The notes under the pieces were generated by a model, which was not told the origin of the DNA, ran no database searches, and saw only the letters and a program-made list of their open reading frames with translations. Below, in pieces: positions 1 through 12,355 of a stretch of DNA of 64,000 nucleotides (position 1 is its first letter; each line of letters opens with the position of its first letter). Location: contig OY829659.1 in NCBI GenBank assembly GCA_963691815.1, positions 17,530,241 through 17,594,240 of the forward strand, in the 5' to 3' direction. Made by a program: the position numbers and the translations under genes. This stretch comes from Echiichthys vipera (lineage: Eukaryota; Chordata; Actinopteri; Perciformes; Trachinidae).

Positions 1-641
1 GAGCACAGACAGAGAAACTTTTCCAGGTGAAAGTCAAACTCTGTACCTAAGAGTGTTAAGACTGTACATACAGCACATACACATTGAAGCTCAAACAACA
101 CAGTGACAAAATAACAGAAACAATTCAGAGGTGACTTAAAACACACACAAAAAAAATTCAATTGGTGATCTTTAAATGGAACTCAAACTCGTTGTACAAT
201 TTCCATATTTCTAGCTTTTATGTTTTCATGTGTGAAAGAGTACAGAGGTCTGGTTTTATTGAACAGTGAATAGAAATTGTTTTCATTAGCTTTCATCCCC
301 ATTTTGCCAATTGTGGGGACAAGTTCATTAAAAAGTAAGTTATTGAAGTGGTGATCATCTTCCAGTGTAATGCATGAATTCAGAGCAGATTGACACTCAA
401 AGTCTAGAGTGAAATTAGGTAAAGCAACAGTATGCAGTATTGTTTGTGCTCTCTACCCGAGTAAAAGTATATTGGATTAAAATGTCTCCAACAACTACAC
501 TAAATAAAGTGACTTAAGTACACGTAACACCGGTTCACTGTCATTGGTGGGACTTCTCTTCTCTGAAAAACAGGAAGGATTTGATGAAAAACTCACCAAC
601 GACAGGTTGTAGAGCAGTTAGTTCGTTTTCAATCTGACAAC
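1..641. other. 5' flank of first tm4sf gene
   Basis: This AT-rich stretch has no convincing coding region. It should contain the promoter and 5' UTR of the tm4sf gene that starts at 642. I see no clear TATA box at a sensible distance. The last 15 or so bases before the ATG (ending TCTGACAAC) match the bases before the start of the second copy at 4252, so the shared leader is short. Confidence 0.4.
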
Positions 642-2542
642 ATGTGTACTGGGAAATGTGCCCTCTGCATTGCTGTTGCTCTGTACCCACTGATTCTCAT
701 ATCCATCATCTGTAACATAGTGTTGTTCTTTCCTGGCGGAGACATCAAGTACGCCAAAGATGGACACATTACTGAGGAGGTGAAATACATGGGGGGGCTC
801 GTTGGAGGAGGTTTAATGGTGAGTTGCTATAAACTTGTTTCTCTGCAGGCTCAGGTAGAAGTGAAAAACACTGGCTTTATAGTGTATAATGTTTGTTTTA
901 TTGATTTTGCAGGGGTCCCCTAGCCTGCTCTGCATCCTAATTATGTGCTTCAGTGTTGAAGATCGGTCACTCTCTTTATCTAGTGACACTTCAGGCAATG
1001 CATTATTAGTGTACCACATATTCTAATGTATGAAGCTCTCATGAGGCAAAGTCTATCTTTAATGATACGTTCAGCACCGTTAATTACCATTAATACCTCA
1101 AAATCTGAATGACCAAAGACTGTGGCAGTTTCCCCAAGTCTTGCTGAATCGTTTCAACTAAATGTATTATCTATTTTTAACATGTTTTACACTGATGCTG
1201 CATCTAATTCCGTGTCAACTATTGTGTACCACCGCAGATGTTGCTCCCAGCAATTTACATCCACATGACTGGAAAGCAGGAGTGCTGTGGAGACCGCTGC
1301 GGGGTGAGTCAGTCAGACTTTTCAGGTGCTCAGTCAAAGATAAAAGGAAAAAACGAAGCAATTTACTCAGAGCACCTTGAGTTTTGTTTTGTCAAACTAT
1401 TATTTCAAAGGTCAAAAAGAACTGTCACAGTTAATGAGATTTAGGTGTTATGGAGTGAAGCGGAGAATGACACTATAATAAAAAGAGAAATATGCTGCAT
1501 AATGCTGCATCATGGTTGCACAACATTCACCCTTGAGATGGTATGACAATGCACAAGTGTCAGAGCCACAGCACAGTCCATTTCTCCTTTTCTTATTTTC
1601 AAAAGGAACATTTATTTTATTAAGTTCAAGTTCGGTAAAATAAAACGTCTTATTGAACAGAAAAAGCACCAAAAATGACCATCTAAAAATGAAACCTAAA
1701 ACTCTGACCTTTGCTTATCATTTCACTTCTGCAGATGTTCTTATCTATTGCATTTGCGGCAGAGGGGTTCGTCGGTGCTCTGTATAGTTTCGTGGTGGCG
1801 CTGCTCGGTTTGGCTAACGGGCCCCTCTGCGAAGCTGGTGGGATATGGACGACACCTTTTAAAAACAGGTGACAAACTGAAGTAACTCTCTGAAGACATC
1901 TGCAAACATTTAATCGTTGTGGTTATTGATAAACCTCTTCTTTTGCACAGCAACGCCACCTATCTGAGTGACCGTACGCTGTGGGGAGAATGCACACAGC
2001 CTAAGAACGTGGTGCAGTTCAACGTGGGATTGTTCGGTACCCTAATGGCGACCAGCCTTCTGCAGATGTTGTTCTGTGCCATTCAGATGATCAACGGCCT
2101 CTTCGGCTGCCTGTTTGGAGCCTGCATCAAGAAAGAGGTAAAAAAACAAAGAGGTCACACTGCAGTTATCCATGTTGCTAGGATATCTGAATCAGATATT
2201 TCTCATAAGTTATGACTCAGGGTTCGTACACTTTCAAGGTGCCTTAGCAAGAAATTCCCAAGACTCTTGAAGCCTTTGTCATCACATCTAGGGAATGTAT
2301 CCTTTAAAGTCTTAAAATATTTCTAGTTTACATGAATAACTGTGTCAAAGAAACAGCAGATTGTGTTGAGAATCAGGTATTTTTCAAGGGGTTTATTCAA
2401 ATTCCAGCATATTGCTAACTGTTAAAAACAAGTACTTTCCTAAACTTTCAAGACTTTGTACAACCCTTAAAACTTCAGTCTTTCATTGTGGTCTCTTCAT
2501 GTATTTTAATGTTTGTTTGTTTTTAACTTACAGGAGCCATAA
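642..2542 (+). CDS. Transmembrane 4 L6 family protein, tandem copy A
   Basis: Complete five-exon gene for a 190-residue L6-family (TM4SF1/4/5/18) four-pass membrane protein, a tetraspanin-like group acting at the plasma membrane in adhesion, migration and growth control. Coding exons: 642-818, 1238-1303, 1735-1868, 1951-2137, 2534-2542; all introns are GT-AG and phases fit. The protein opens with the family signature MCTGKC. It has TM1 at about 8-31, a first outer loop, TM2 at about 50-68, the cytosolic cysteine motif CCGDRC at 75-80, TM3 at about 82-105, a large outer loop with LWGEC and an N-glycosylation sequon NAT at 127-129, and TM4 ending in the family-like stretch CAIQMINGLFG. The first four exons match the second copy at 4252 in length exactly. 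The loop sequence WGECTQPKNVV looks most like TM4SF1/18, while the N terminus resembles TM4SF4/5, so the exact paralogue is not settled. A glutamate in TM3 (AAEGF) is unusual. Confidence 0.9.
2218..2468. mobile_element. MITE-like TIR element in tm4sf-A intron 4
   Basis: The left end begins CAGGGTTCGTACACTTTCAAG and the right end is its imperfect inverted copy (CTTTCAAGACTTTGTACAACCCT). There is no coding capacity. The same terminus occurs in the element at 12926-13267. This fits a small non-autonomous DNA transposon; I could not identify a target-site duplication, so the superfamily is open. Confidence 0.65.
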
Positions 2543-2866
2543 ATTCCTTAGAGGAACTCCTGAAGGACACATTTGAAGAGTTGACCTGCGTCCCCTGCTG
2601 GAGGGCTGAGAGTAGTGTTCCTGGCTGCTTCTGCATAAAACATTCAAAGTGAATGTTGTTGTCTCTGATAACAGGTTTTATTTTTTTATGTGCTTCACGC
2701 TGTTGCAATGTATTTGGGTTTGTTGTGTAAAGAGCACAGTATTAGTCCTATTAATTCATGCTAATTACAAAGCGAAGTTTAAACAAACTGGTTTAAAATA
2801 TAAACTGCTGATCCACTGCTTCAGTTCTGTGTCATCTTTCATATTGAATGCAGATTGTATAACTAC

Positions 2867-2872
2867 AATAAA
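2867..2872 (+). terminator. Polyadenylation signal AATAAA of tm4sf copy A
   Basis: A canonical AATAAA lies about 325 bases after the stop codon at 2540-2542, a reasonable 3' UTR length. No other canonical hexamer is closer. Confidence 0.55.
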
Positions 2873-2899
2873 TATTAGACCAGCATTAATGTCTATATA

Positions 2900-4251
2900 A
2901 ATGTTTCAATGTTATCTCAAATCGTTTGACATATTCCTGCTCAATAGTTCCCAGTTAGAAGAGCCAACATGTTAGATGTCAGGAACAGTTTCAATATGTT
3001 CACACGTGGATCATTTGGATCTTCTAGGCCAGGACAGAGCTTTCCCCCAACATTAAACATGATTGGGGAAACCATAACCCATCGGTCAGTTTACAAAACA
3101 CACTTGCACGATGCCTACTGATACAAAAAGCTGTGGCTTTCCGAAAATGAAGAGACGTGACGTGTTTGGCAGACCTTCTCTTATGATGAATTGGTCCATC
3201 AGCCTCCATTTGTTTCTGTGAAAGTAACAAACAAAAAAAAAGAGTAAATCAAGTGTGGTCATATGTTCATAAAGAACAATCATTTTGATTGACTTATCAT
3301 TTATGTCTTTTTTTCATCCCCACACAGATCAATGCATCAATTTCACTAGCTATTGTTATTATTTTTATTATTATCCTAAATTGAATTTATTCCTAAGTGA
3401 CTCAGTCATTAAAAAAAGATGTAAACAGTACTATTCATGTGAGGAACAAAACTGCATATTTACACTGTTATCACTGAGGAGAAACACCGCCTCGCCCGAG
3501 TGTTGCTAGGAGACAACATGTTGTGGGTCTCTTCCTCTTTTCAAATTTCACATTTCTTTTAAATGTACTGATACGACGTGGACACAAATGCAGACAACCG
3601 CTCGCTACGGGAACTGAAAAATGCCCTCTATGAAGAATGTTTAACCATGCAAATTGTGGTAATTTATCAATCTTTTGCAGCTAATGTCAATGACACATTG
3701 TTCTTGCTCTGCTGAGCGTGTTGCCGCAGGTTTAAAGTCCAACGGTGCTGTGATCCAGTAGTCACAATGTCAATACATCACCAGCATACTGTTTGCATTA
3801 GGTGGAGTTTTAAAAAGCAAATCGCAGCTTTCTCTATATCCCCAATACAGTCATACTAATATATCTCAGTTCCTTGTATGTGGCTGTTGTATGACTAACA
3901 TTTCCGAGGCATGGTCACAAAACCAAACAGAAGTCTCGCACTCATCAATAACTCGGATGCATTCACATCTTTAACTAACAAGTTATCTACCTCAACAAAA
4001 CCGGCGTTGTCTCTCAAAGATACCAAAGAATGAGTCACATATAATCCTGCAGCCTATCCCAGGCTCTGTTTGTCCGTGTTATCGGCTTGTCATTACACCT
4101 CCCACATCCCAACATCACTCACACTGCATTTAGTTGCTGCTCCCTTGTGCAAATACACTACCCTCTTTGAGGTCAGTTTCAGGTGGAACCTCTCTCTGAA
4201 AACAGGAATTTACTGAACACAAGGTTTTACAGCATTTTTTACTCTGACAAC
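2900..4251. other. Spacer between the two tm4sf copies
   Basis: About 1.35 kb separates the end of copy A from the start codon of copy B. I see no exon, RNA gene or named repeat. The spacer must contain the promoter of copy B; the short CTCTGACAAC leader directly before its ATG is shared with copy A. Confidence 0.4.
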
Positions 4252-6245
4252 ATGTGTACTGGAAAATGCTCCCGGTGCATTGCTGTCACTCTCTACCCGC
4301 TAGCACTCATATCCATCATCTGTAACATAGTGTTGTTCTTTCCCGGCGGGGACATCAAGTACGCCAAAGATGGACACATTACTGAGGAGGTGAAATACAT
4401 GGGGGGGCTCGTTGGAGGAGGTTTAATGGTGAGTTGCTTTTAACTTTTTCTAGACTTTTGCTGGAGGGTGTGACCCTGGACTGAGGGCAGCTGTAAATTC
4501 CTTTCTGAAATGTGTCCAATGTTAGTTTGAGCTGTAAAGCTACAACTAAGAAAATACTGGATTTGAACTGGTTGGCAGTCGTCTGATGAGTTTGAACAAA
4601 GTTTGAAGTGAATGTTTCCTGTCTTATCATATTCTACAAGCCTATACGTTATCAAGATTAGGTTAAATTGACTTGAATATTAACTACTGCACTACTCATG
4701 TGTCCTGGATAGGTGTTGTTACCGGCACTTTACATCCACTTGACTGGAAAGAAAGGGTGCTGCGGGAATCGCTGTGGGGTGAGTCGGTCCCAGCAACTAA
4801 CGGGATGTTTCAGGTGGTCAGTGAAAGATGAAGCCTGTCCTAAATGTAAATGATTAACAATATAAGCCACACACTAAATTCACTCTATATATGCACTTAT
4901 TCAGCTGAAATGTGTAAATGGTGAGGAAACGGTTAGACACATTATAAATCAGTAGAAATAGAAAGAAAATACTCGTTTGTACACATATGCCACAGTGTGT
5001 CTCAGGGTAAGTTGATTATAATTAATATCACATTAAATCCAGACTTTAGAAGTATTTTTGTAGTTGTATGGCAACCGTTACGCGCAGTTACATTTAAGCT
5101 ACACTCTAGTGTTTAATGGAGACCAGGTAGTTTATGAACTACAAAAAAAGGCTTAATATGTCGCATCACTAAATGCACAACACCTAGATCCTCTTTTGAT
5201 AGATACAATAAAATGCACTGCAATGATTTCTGAAACCACCAGAACATCTATGTTTCTTGATCCAAAAGGAATACTTAAACATGTTAAGTTTGAGTTTTTC
5301 TTCAGGCTGTTAAGACGTCCTGATGTCACATGTAGGTGCAGTGTGACAGCCCCGCAATGAAACAAAGTGTTAGACACAGAAAATGTCACCAGACTGACTC
5401 CCAACAAAGGCTGATGAGAAACATGTTTCAACAGGTTTGGTGGAGCCCACTGTAGTTTATCTCGTTAGTGTTTGGACCAGATGACATGTGAGGAATGTGA
5501 GGTGAAACAAATGTTGTGCCTGTCCCTCCTTAAACTCATAAACACACTCATTTGTCAAAAGCCTAATGAAAAAAAAAAAGCAAGACGGGGGAGGAGGATG
5601 GTGGTGAAGAATTCAGTATGAATAATGTCTCACACTGCACCAGAAATGTTCTGACCTTTGCTTCTCATATCGCTTCTGCAGATGTTCTTATCAATTGCAT
5701 TCGCTGCAGTGGGCGTGGCAGGTGCTCTGTACAGTTTGATTGTGGCCGTGCTCGGTTTGCAGAACGGGCCCCTCTGCAAAGTTCTTCTGATTTGGAAGAC
5801 ACCTTTTAAAGACAGGTGACACACTGAGGTTATTTCCTGATGTCTTTTGTTTTTGCGTTTCCTAAAGTCCTGCATATTCACGTACCTCCACTTTTGCACA
5901 GGGACCAGAGTTACCTGACTGACGACACATGGTGGGGAATGTGCACGGAGCCCAAGAACATTGTGCAGTTCAACATTGGCTTGTTTGCTACTCTGCTGGC
6001 CACGAGCTGTCTGCAGCTGGTCCTGTGTGCCATTCAGATGATCAACGGGCTCTTTGGCTGCTTGTGTGGAACCTGCAACAACAAAGGGGTAAAAAAGAAA
6101 GAAAAAAGTGGTAAAAAGAATAGGTGGAAGTGTTTTAGGACGTCTTAATTCAGACACTTCTCAGAAAAGATGTGTAATGTCAGAGAATCTTTTTTAACTT
6201 CTTTCCTTCCCTGGTGTGTTTGGTTTCTACTTACAGCCGCTGTGA
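4252..6245 (+). CDS. Transmembrane 4 L6 family protein, tandem copy B
   Basis: Second complete copy, also 190 residues in five exons: 4252-4428, 4713-4778, 5682-5815, 5902-6088, 6237-6245. Exon lengths (177, 66, 134, 187, 9) are identical to copy A, which shows tandem duplication. It has four predicted membrane segments, the cytosolic CCGNRC motif, outer-loop cysteines (GPLC, WGMC) and the C-terminal CAIQMINGLFG segment. I chose the start at MCTGKC, the family N terminus, although the frame is open upstream to 4183. The sequon of copy A is replaced by DQS, so this loop lacks that glycosylation site. The last two-thirds of exon 1 is nearly identical to copy A while later exons differ by about 20 percent, which suggests gene conversion. 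The expected role is the same as copy A: a plasma-membrane scaffold protein. Confidence 0.9.
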
Positions 6246-7829
6246 GTTCCTGACAGCTGACCGGCGCCCCCTGCTGCAACACTGAGCGTCGGGCTCCTGC
6301 TGTTCTACATAATATATTTACTTTAAAATTGTACAATTTTATACTTTGTATTTCATGATGCTTAATGCTGCGTTATTATAAAACACTAAAATCTGAAATA
6401 TCTGTAATGTATTAAGGTATGTTATGGTATATAATTATATGATTCATTTGAAATAGATTGATTTTAAATTTTAAAAAAAGCTCACCCAGTTCTGTGTCGT
6501 GTGACGATATATTCGGCATTACACAACAATATTAACTTTTTGCTTTATTGACTCTTAGAGATAACTAGAAAAAGAAAATACGGGACAAGTTTTTCTTCAA
6601 TGACATCTTTAATGTAGGTTTTATTACTGCAACAGGATAGATATCTATACAAACATTTCAGTGTCATCTCAAATTGATAGAATTTTTAAATACCTACATT
6701 TCTCAACTAACGTTAAAAGGTATATGACTGAGATTTCACAACTGCCAACTACTGAACACTGGGAAAAAAATCTGCACGCAGAGTGCAGTGTGCAAATGGC
6801 ACAATTGAAAAGGCAGTTGATATTTTCTCCTTGACTTGTACAGAACGATAAAGGTTACACAACAAAAGAAAGGCAAAGTGTAGTGATTTAAAAGGCCAAC
6901 GCTGGGTCCCAAAAGAGTGGAAAGTCAATCACAACGGGGCTGGAATATAACATGGGAATACAAAAACAGTACAATGAGAAATCTGCTGGCTGTATTTGTT
7001 TGTATCGAGTCTGAAACCTGTAAGAAAACTGAGACTCTCGGTGTGAAAACATTATAATTTTGTTTTTACCAAAATTGCATTTTTTGTGACTTTACCGTAA
7101 CAAACCCAAGATGTGACTCAACACTGAGGTGCAGACTTCGCCGAGAAAACACGACACCACATTATAGGCGAGTAAAAAGAATTAGTATATCTGCAGTCAC
7201 ATTTCTAAATAAAATCTTCATGCAATGAGCAGAACAGCACACAGGGAGAAGCAGCTCGATGTAGAGATGCATGACTTTTTCAGAGATCGTTTCTCTGTGC
7301 TGTCAGGATGTAATGGCAATTTTAGCAAAAATGAAAAAGAAAATACTTTTTATAGAGAGATACCGACGAGTTTCAACTTTAAAGTAGCCATTTTTCCTTA
7401 CCCGCGTACCTGCGTACAGCAAGTAAAGAATGATCCGGAATGAAGAAAGATGCTTCTGTGCGGATACGACTTTGTTGAGGTAGCCATAAAACAATAAAGT
7501 GGAGTGTTAACAATTCCTCATTTAGAGGCTGGTTAAGGTTGCTCAATACTGCTCATATATTTTTCTCATATACGCAAGCATGTTGTATGCTGGCAATCGC
7601 ATTTTTAGAGAGTTAAGAACAAACTATAAATCTAAAAAATAAATTAATGTAAGGATCTAAACGATGTAAACACTATGTCAGAGGTGTAGGTTAGAAATAG
7701 ATGGAGTGTGGCAGTTTTCGGTGCTTTAGAGTCTTGTACATAATAAGCTAAAAGCTTCAACTGGAGTTTTGATGAGGTTTTATGGCTGTAATACTTCACT
7801 TCCAGTTCCCCGCTCCCTAGGTTGTATTT
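6246..7829. other. Convergent 3' region of tm4sf-B and slc25a15
   Basis: The tail-to-tail space between the plus-strand tm4sf copy B and minus-strand slc25a15 should hold both 3' UTRs. Minus-strand AATAAA hexamers lie at 6620-6625 and 6544-6549 and could end an slc25a15 3' UTR of about 1.2 kb. No canonical AATAAA is seen on the plus strand near the end of copy B. No coding sequence is recognised. Confidence 0.45.
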
Positions 7830-10800
7830 TTAGCCATCAAACTGCTTCATCATGAGCTTCCGGCTGACCTCATAACCCAAGAACAGGGCTCCGTTAGCAG
7901 GGAAGGTGCGGACCATGGTGGGGGTAAGACCGGAGTAGAGTGCCCTCACACCTAAATGAAAGAAAAACAACAGGAATTTTGATTCTCTTTCATCTGCTGA
8001 AATGATGAAACAAAGCAAACATCCAAACTCCACCTCTATCTACCTTCAGTACGAGCGATGGTCATGAAGGTTTTGAAAAACCCTGACTGTTTGCCCGTCA
8101 TAGACATGACCTGGATCCGAGACTTGACACAGTCCATTGGATAGACCACCAGCCACAGGCACGCCCCCCCGAAACCGCCACTGAACACGATTGGAGCCAC
8201 ACCTGCAACACACACAGTAATACAATGATACTGTACACCAGATGAGTGGGAGGTTAAAGCAAATATATGTGAATAAAGAGGAGTTTTCAGGTAATACATC
8301 TTTACTCATACGCAGGGCTTTAAACAGACACCCGCTAACCTGCCAAATTTGGGTAAAAATAAACTCTGGCAGGTAGCATTGTAAAGTTACCAGACAAATT
8401 AACTGGTGATGAATGAAGCAAATAACACTGCGTCTGTTTGAGTCTGCAGGCTGGAGAAACAATACAACGTCCGTGTTGCCAGATTGGTCCGCTTTCCACC
8501 AAAACATTTGGGCATTTTCTGTTTGCATTTGTCTTGGAAACTTAATCTTTATCTGGCAACACTGCTTGTATAACTAAGCCTACATTTCCCATGAACACTA
8601 TGTCATGACGTGTTATACAACCATTGGCTACGTACCAAGCGTGCGTGGTAGGGATTATGATATGCTGAAACAGCGAAGACGAACGGAACAGCGCGAAACA
8701 AAGCACTAAAGTTAGCGTTAGAAAGGATTAAACAGCGACTTGAACAAACAACCCCTCCGGTTCCCATGTCCAGTCCCCCGTGGACTGATCTAACTTACTG
8801 CCCCCTGTATAAACATTAAGATTAATATGTTGATTTGCAGAATTTTCATGCTTGCTGTTTTAATGAGCAGCATGAAAAGTACAAAGCTGTACAGTGCTGG
8901 GATAAAAAGCCCTACATCTGGCGTGTGAGCCGGACCGCTTTCACTATCTTTGCTATCAATTTTGCAAGGACACCGCAGCTGCTTCCGGGGCATATGGCTC
9001 AAGACAACTGCGACTGGTTTAAAAAAACAAACAGAAAAACAAAGTGCAGTGTTTTTTTTCCCATCCCAGAATTGTTAACTCATTTAGCAAGACCATACTC
9101 CAGCACTGACTAAGCACGTATCTCCCTTACGTTCTCAGACAACCTCATTTAGGGCGCAAACTGTCCACTCACACTGTCCATTCATACCGTGCCCGAGCAC
9201 GCTTCATGGCTAAAGTCTAGTTCGTTTGACGAGTGTGCGAACAACTGTACCGTGCCCAGGCACGGCACGCTTCCTGGCCGTGGCCCGGTTAAGAGGTGGG
9301 CTTTAGTAAAGCACGGATTCACATGTACAGCCACGAGCGTGTGCACGTGTGTGAGCACGAACGCGAGCATCGACGCCGGTCCTGATGTCTATTTATATGC
9401 ATCTGTTCTTCACAACGGACATTTAAAAGATGGCACAGAACGGTTTGCGTTGGTTTGACGCAGAGGTGGAGTGTTTACTGCATATTTGGTTAAATAAAAA
9501 TGTAAAAAAACAGTCTGACAAAACTAAAACTGAGGGGGGATGACGTCTAAGCAAAAGGCATTCGAGCCACGGGAGGAGGGGTGGGGGTTGGGGAATCAAA
9601 CTAAAGCACGGGGCACAGTGCGAATGGACAGTGTAAGTGCGCTCTTAGTTCCATTAATGAGTAACTCTTCCCATAATGCCCTTCAACAACACCCAGACAA
9701 CACACTTAAATAGTTTGTGCTTTATGGTGACGGTGTCAGTACCTATGTCATCTTTGTCACATTTCATGTGGTCTGCAAAGGTGGTGCGGCAGAGCTCATA
9801 GGCACCGAAGAAGCAGAAGTAACCGGGGACTTCTCTGGCGATGGTGGTGGTCAGGCCCTGGAAGAAGCCCTGCGGTCCCTCGTTCCTCATGATGGATTTC
9901 ACGACAGACCACACTGTACTTCAGACGGAGCAGAGGGATCGACCAATAGTATAAGCAGATTAATATGTCCAGAAAAATCTTTACAGGCTCGACTACATTA
10001 ACAAAACAATAACTCTGCTCCTGCTATTTTACCTACTTGAAAACAAAAAACAAAGCTGGCATTGTAACAGATCACTGTAGTTCTGCTGCATGAATACAAA
10101 TCCCCTTGATGCCCATCGATCAGGTGACAGAAAATAAATTATTAATGTATCACTATTCACTAATGATTGTGTAGTAGAATGCACAATTAAAAAGGTGAGA
10201 TAAACTAGGCTATAGAGAAATATTTAAAAAGAATTAAAATATGTTTTGAGGTTGGTAAACGATCTTTGAAACCATTGATTCCATTCAATTTTATTTGCAG
10301 TGCCAAATCATAACAAAGTTATCTCAAGACACTTCACAGATAAAGACCACACAATGTGACTTGTTTGGGATTTACAGAGACCCAACAATTCCCCCCTGAG
10401 CAGCAACAAGTCGCACTGTCTTTAATAGAAGTAGTAATAATTATAGTTATGACATACAGTATTAATCCAGCAATCTAGTGCACACAGTGGCAACAAAAAC
10501 TTTCCCTATTACCAATTATCTTTTCTATAAGCAAAGAGAAATGTACATTTTGTGTAATTTTTTTATTTCTTTAGTAAGTAGCCATGTAATATGAAGTATA
10601 ATGTAGAGTAAGCGGGTCATTATTACAAATTACACCCCTTCAGGGTGATTCAAGGTTCAAGACAGTCTGCATCACCCTGTCAGGATTTAATTTGCAATAA
10701 TAACGCGCTCGCTCTACATTATCCCTTACATATTCAATTTGAGTTTGCATAATGGTGGTTAAGCTTTAAAATGATACGTTAAAGTATGTTTTCAGCATAA

Positions 10801-11751
10801 CTTAATGTACAAGTGCAAATCAGAGTAGTGAGAGAATGAACGACCCATACATAATTATCCAGAAATGTGTGACTTTTCACACAGTCAACTTACTTCTGGC
10901 TCTTAGCAATCTTCCCTGATGCCTCCATTTCGTACATGGCTTGCAGCCGACACTTGACGAGCTCAGTGGGGCAGAGTACCAGCGAGGAGAAGATGGATGC
11001 CACTGAGCCAGCGCAGGCTTTCTGCATGTCACTGACACAGAGGGGAGGATAAACAGAAGACACTTCAGAGATCTTGCGTGCATTCTTGGGGTACGCTTTG
11101 TGTTACCAAGAAGGACAGCTCTGTTAATTCCCCCGCTTACCTCAGCACGGCTTCACTATGCAATCCGGCCGTGAAGCGGATGACCTGCTGGCAGAAGCCG
11201 TAGCTCATGAAAAGCACAGAGTTCTCGGCTATGTTGGCCATCAGCGCCGGCGTGGTGCCTTGGTAGAGGCCACGCAGACCCACTTGTCTGTAGGTGGACG
11301 AGACGCAGTCGATGAAACCCCGGTACATCGTGGGAAAGGTCTGCATCTTGACCTTTGCTGTGTCTAGAGGCTGCCCACTAAAGACACATGCTGCTCCCCC
11401 TTGAAGGAAGACAGTGAGAATACCGTCAATAACAAGAAGGCATCCGACAAAAACAGAATACAGTTGTTTCACTCTACAGGAAAATCAAAGTTTGCACAAA
11501 ACATATGTGTAGTGATAAGGCTTGACAGGAGGTGGCGATACTATGAGCGCCGTAACGAGTCAGTGGAAACACAGAGAGAGAGAGAGAGAAACGAGCTGGA
11601 AAAACACAGCCGTCTTCATAATCTCCTGCTACGTCAGAAATGGCTGGTGAGCCGTTTGGTTAATGGGTTTGCGTTGTGATTTTGCACCGTAGTTACCTAT
11701 GGCTCCTGCGGAAAGGTCAATGACGGCCTGGACCACTGGGTGTGGAGCCAT
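7830..11751 (-). CDS. slc25a15: Mitochondrial ornithine transporter (SLC25A15/ORC1)
   Basis: Complete six-coding-exon gene for a 302-residue mitochondrial carrier that exchanges cytosolic ornithine for matrix citrulline across the inner membrane in the urea cycle and arginine metabolism. Exons in gene order: 11751-11697, 11399-11141, 11031-10894, 9918-9743, 8202-8044, 7951-7830. They sum to 909 bases and every junction codon rebuilds a conserved residue. The three carrier repeats show the PX[DE]XX[KR] signature: PLDTAK near residue 29, PTELVK in the middle repeat and PMDCVK in the third. Long blocks match vertebrate ORC1, such as IANIAENSVLFM-like, YEMEASGKIA and FPANGALFLGYE. Human ORC1 has 301 residues. 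The ATG at 11751 gives the short MAPHPVVQAVIDL N terminus; an acceptor at 11798-11799 just upstream implies a non-coding 5' exon. The a/b fish paralogue was not resolved. Confidence 0.96.
9150..9648. mobile_element. TIR transposon-like insert in slc25a15 intron 4
   Basis: The left end reads AGGGCGCAAACTGTCC and continues with ACACTGTCCATTC. The right end, reverse complemented, reads AAGAGCGCACTTACACTGTC, so the termini are imperfect inverted repeats of roughly 35 bases. The interior is CpG-rich (repeated GCACG, GTGCACG) unlike the surrounding AT-rich intron, and has no transposase. It is most likely a non-autonomous hAT-type element; a target-site duplication was not clear. Confidence 0.6.
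10280..10512 (-). repeat. SINE-like dispersed repeat, copy 1
   Basis: Read on the minus strand it contains GGGGAATTGTTGGGTCTCTG, then a GTGTCTTGAGATAAC and ATGATTTGGCACT core, and ends in an A-rich ATAAAATTGAA tail. I recognise this as a very common percomorph retroposon-like repeat. Sister copies are at 12356-12587 (same strand) and 15358-15522 (opposite strand). It sits in intron 3 of slc25a15. Confidence 0.7.
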
Positions 11752-12355
11752 GGTGTCCAAGTAGTTGTCAGAAGAGGTTTCTCTTTCTCTCAGCTACCTG
11801 GTAAAAACAAATTAATGACACTTTACTGCCTAACTGCATTTTACAAAATACACTGCTACACCTCATCAGAGCATGTTAATTACTATAAACATACACACAA
11901 CATAATCAGTCATTTGTTTCTTTAAACACCCCCCTGACACAGTGATTATGCCTGTGATTCAACAGGCAGCAGCAGCAGCAGCAGCTGGGGCATAAAGTTC
12001 ACAACAATAAAAACCTGCCCTCCTTTGTGGCAACAGTTATTGTTTACAGTGAGCTGCAGAAGAATGACAGTCAAAAACTAGATATAATGTAAGGGAAAGT
12101 GCAACTTCGCTCCAAGCTAATGACGAGGTTGCATCAGAAACTAGACAGCTGTGGAGTCTGTCAGGATGAACAAGAAAAAGATGAATTTTCTTGCAGTTGT
12201 TTGGTATTTTCCATTAACTTTTGTTGACCTAAGGCTTAACGGTGTCCTCACAGTTTTGTGAAATGGTAAAAATTGACAATGCTCTTCAGTCTACAGACTC
12301 AAAGGCCTTTTTAAGTTGGCAACATGTTATGCGTCTATTTTACACACGTTTTAAT

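Noticed and set aside
5630..6157. 175-codon minus-strand open frame
   Set aside because: It lies antisense to exons 3 and 4 of tm4sf copy B, whose splice sites and protein are clear; the antisense product resembles nothing I know.
8046..8528. 160-codon minus-strand open frame
   Set aside because: It overlaps a real slc25a15 exon in the wrong frame and runs into intron.
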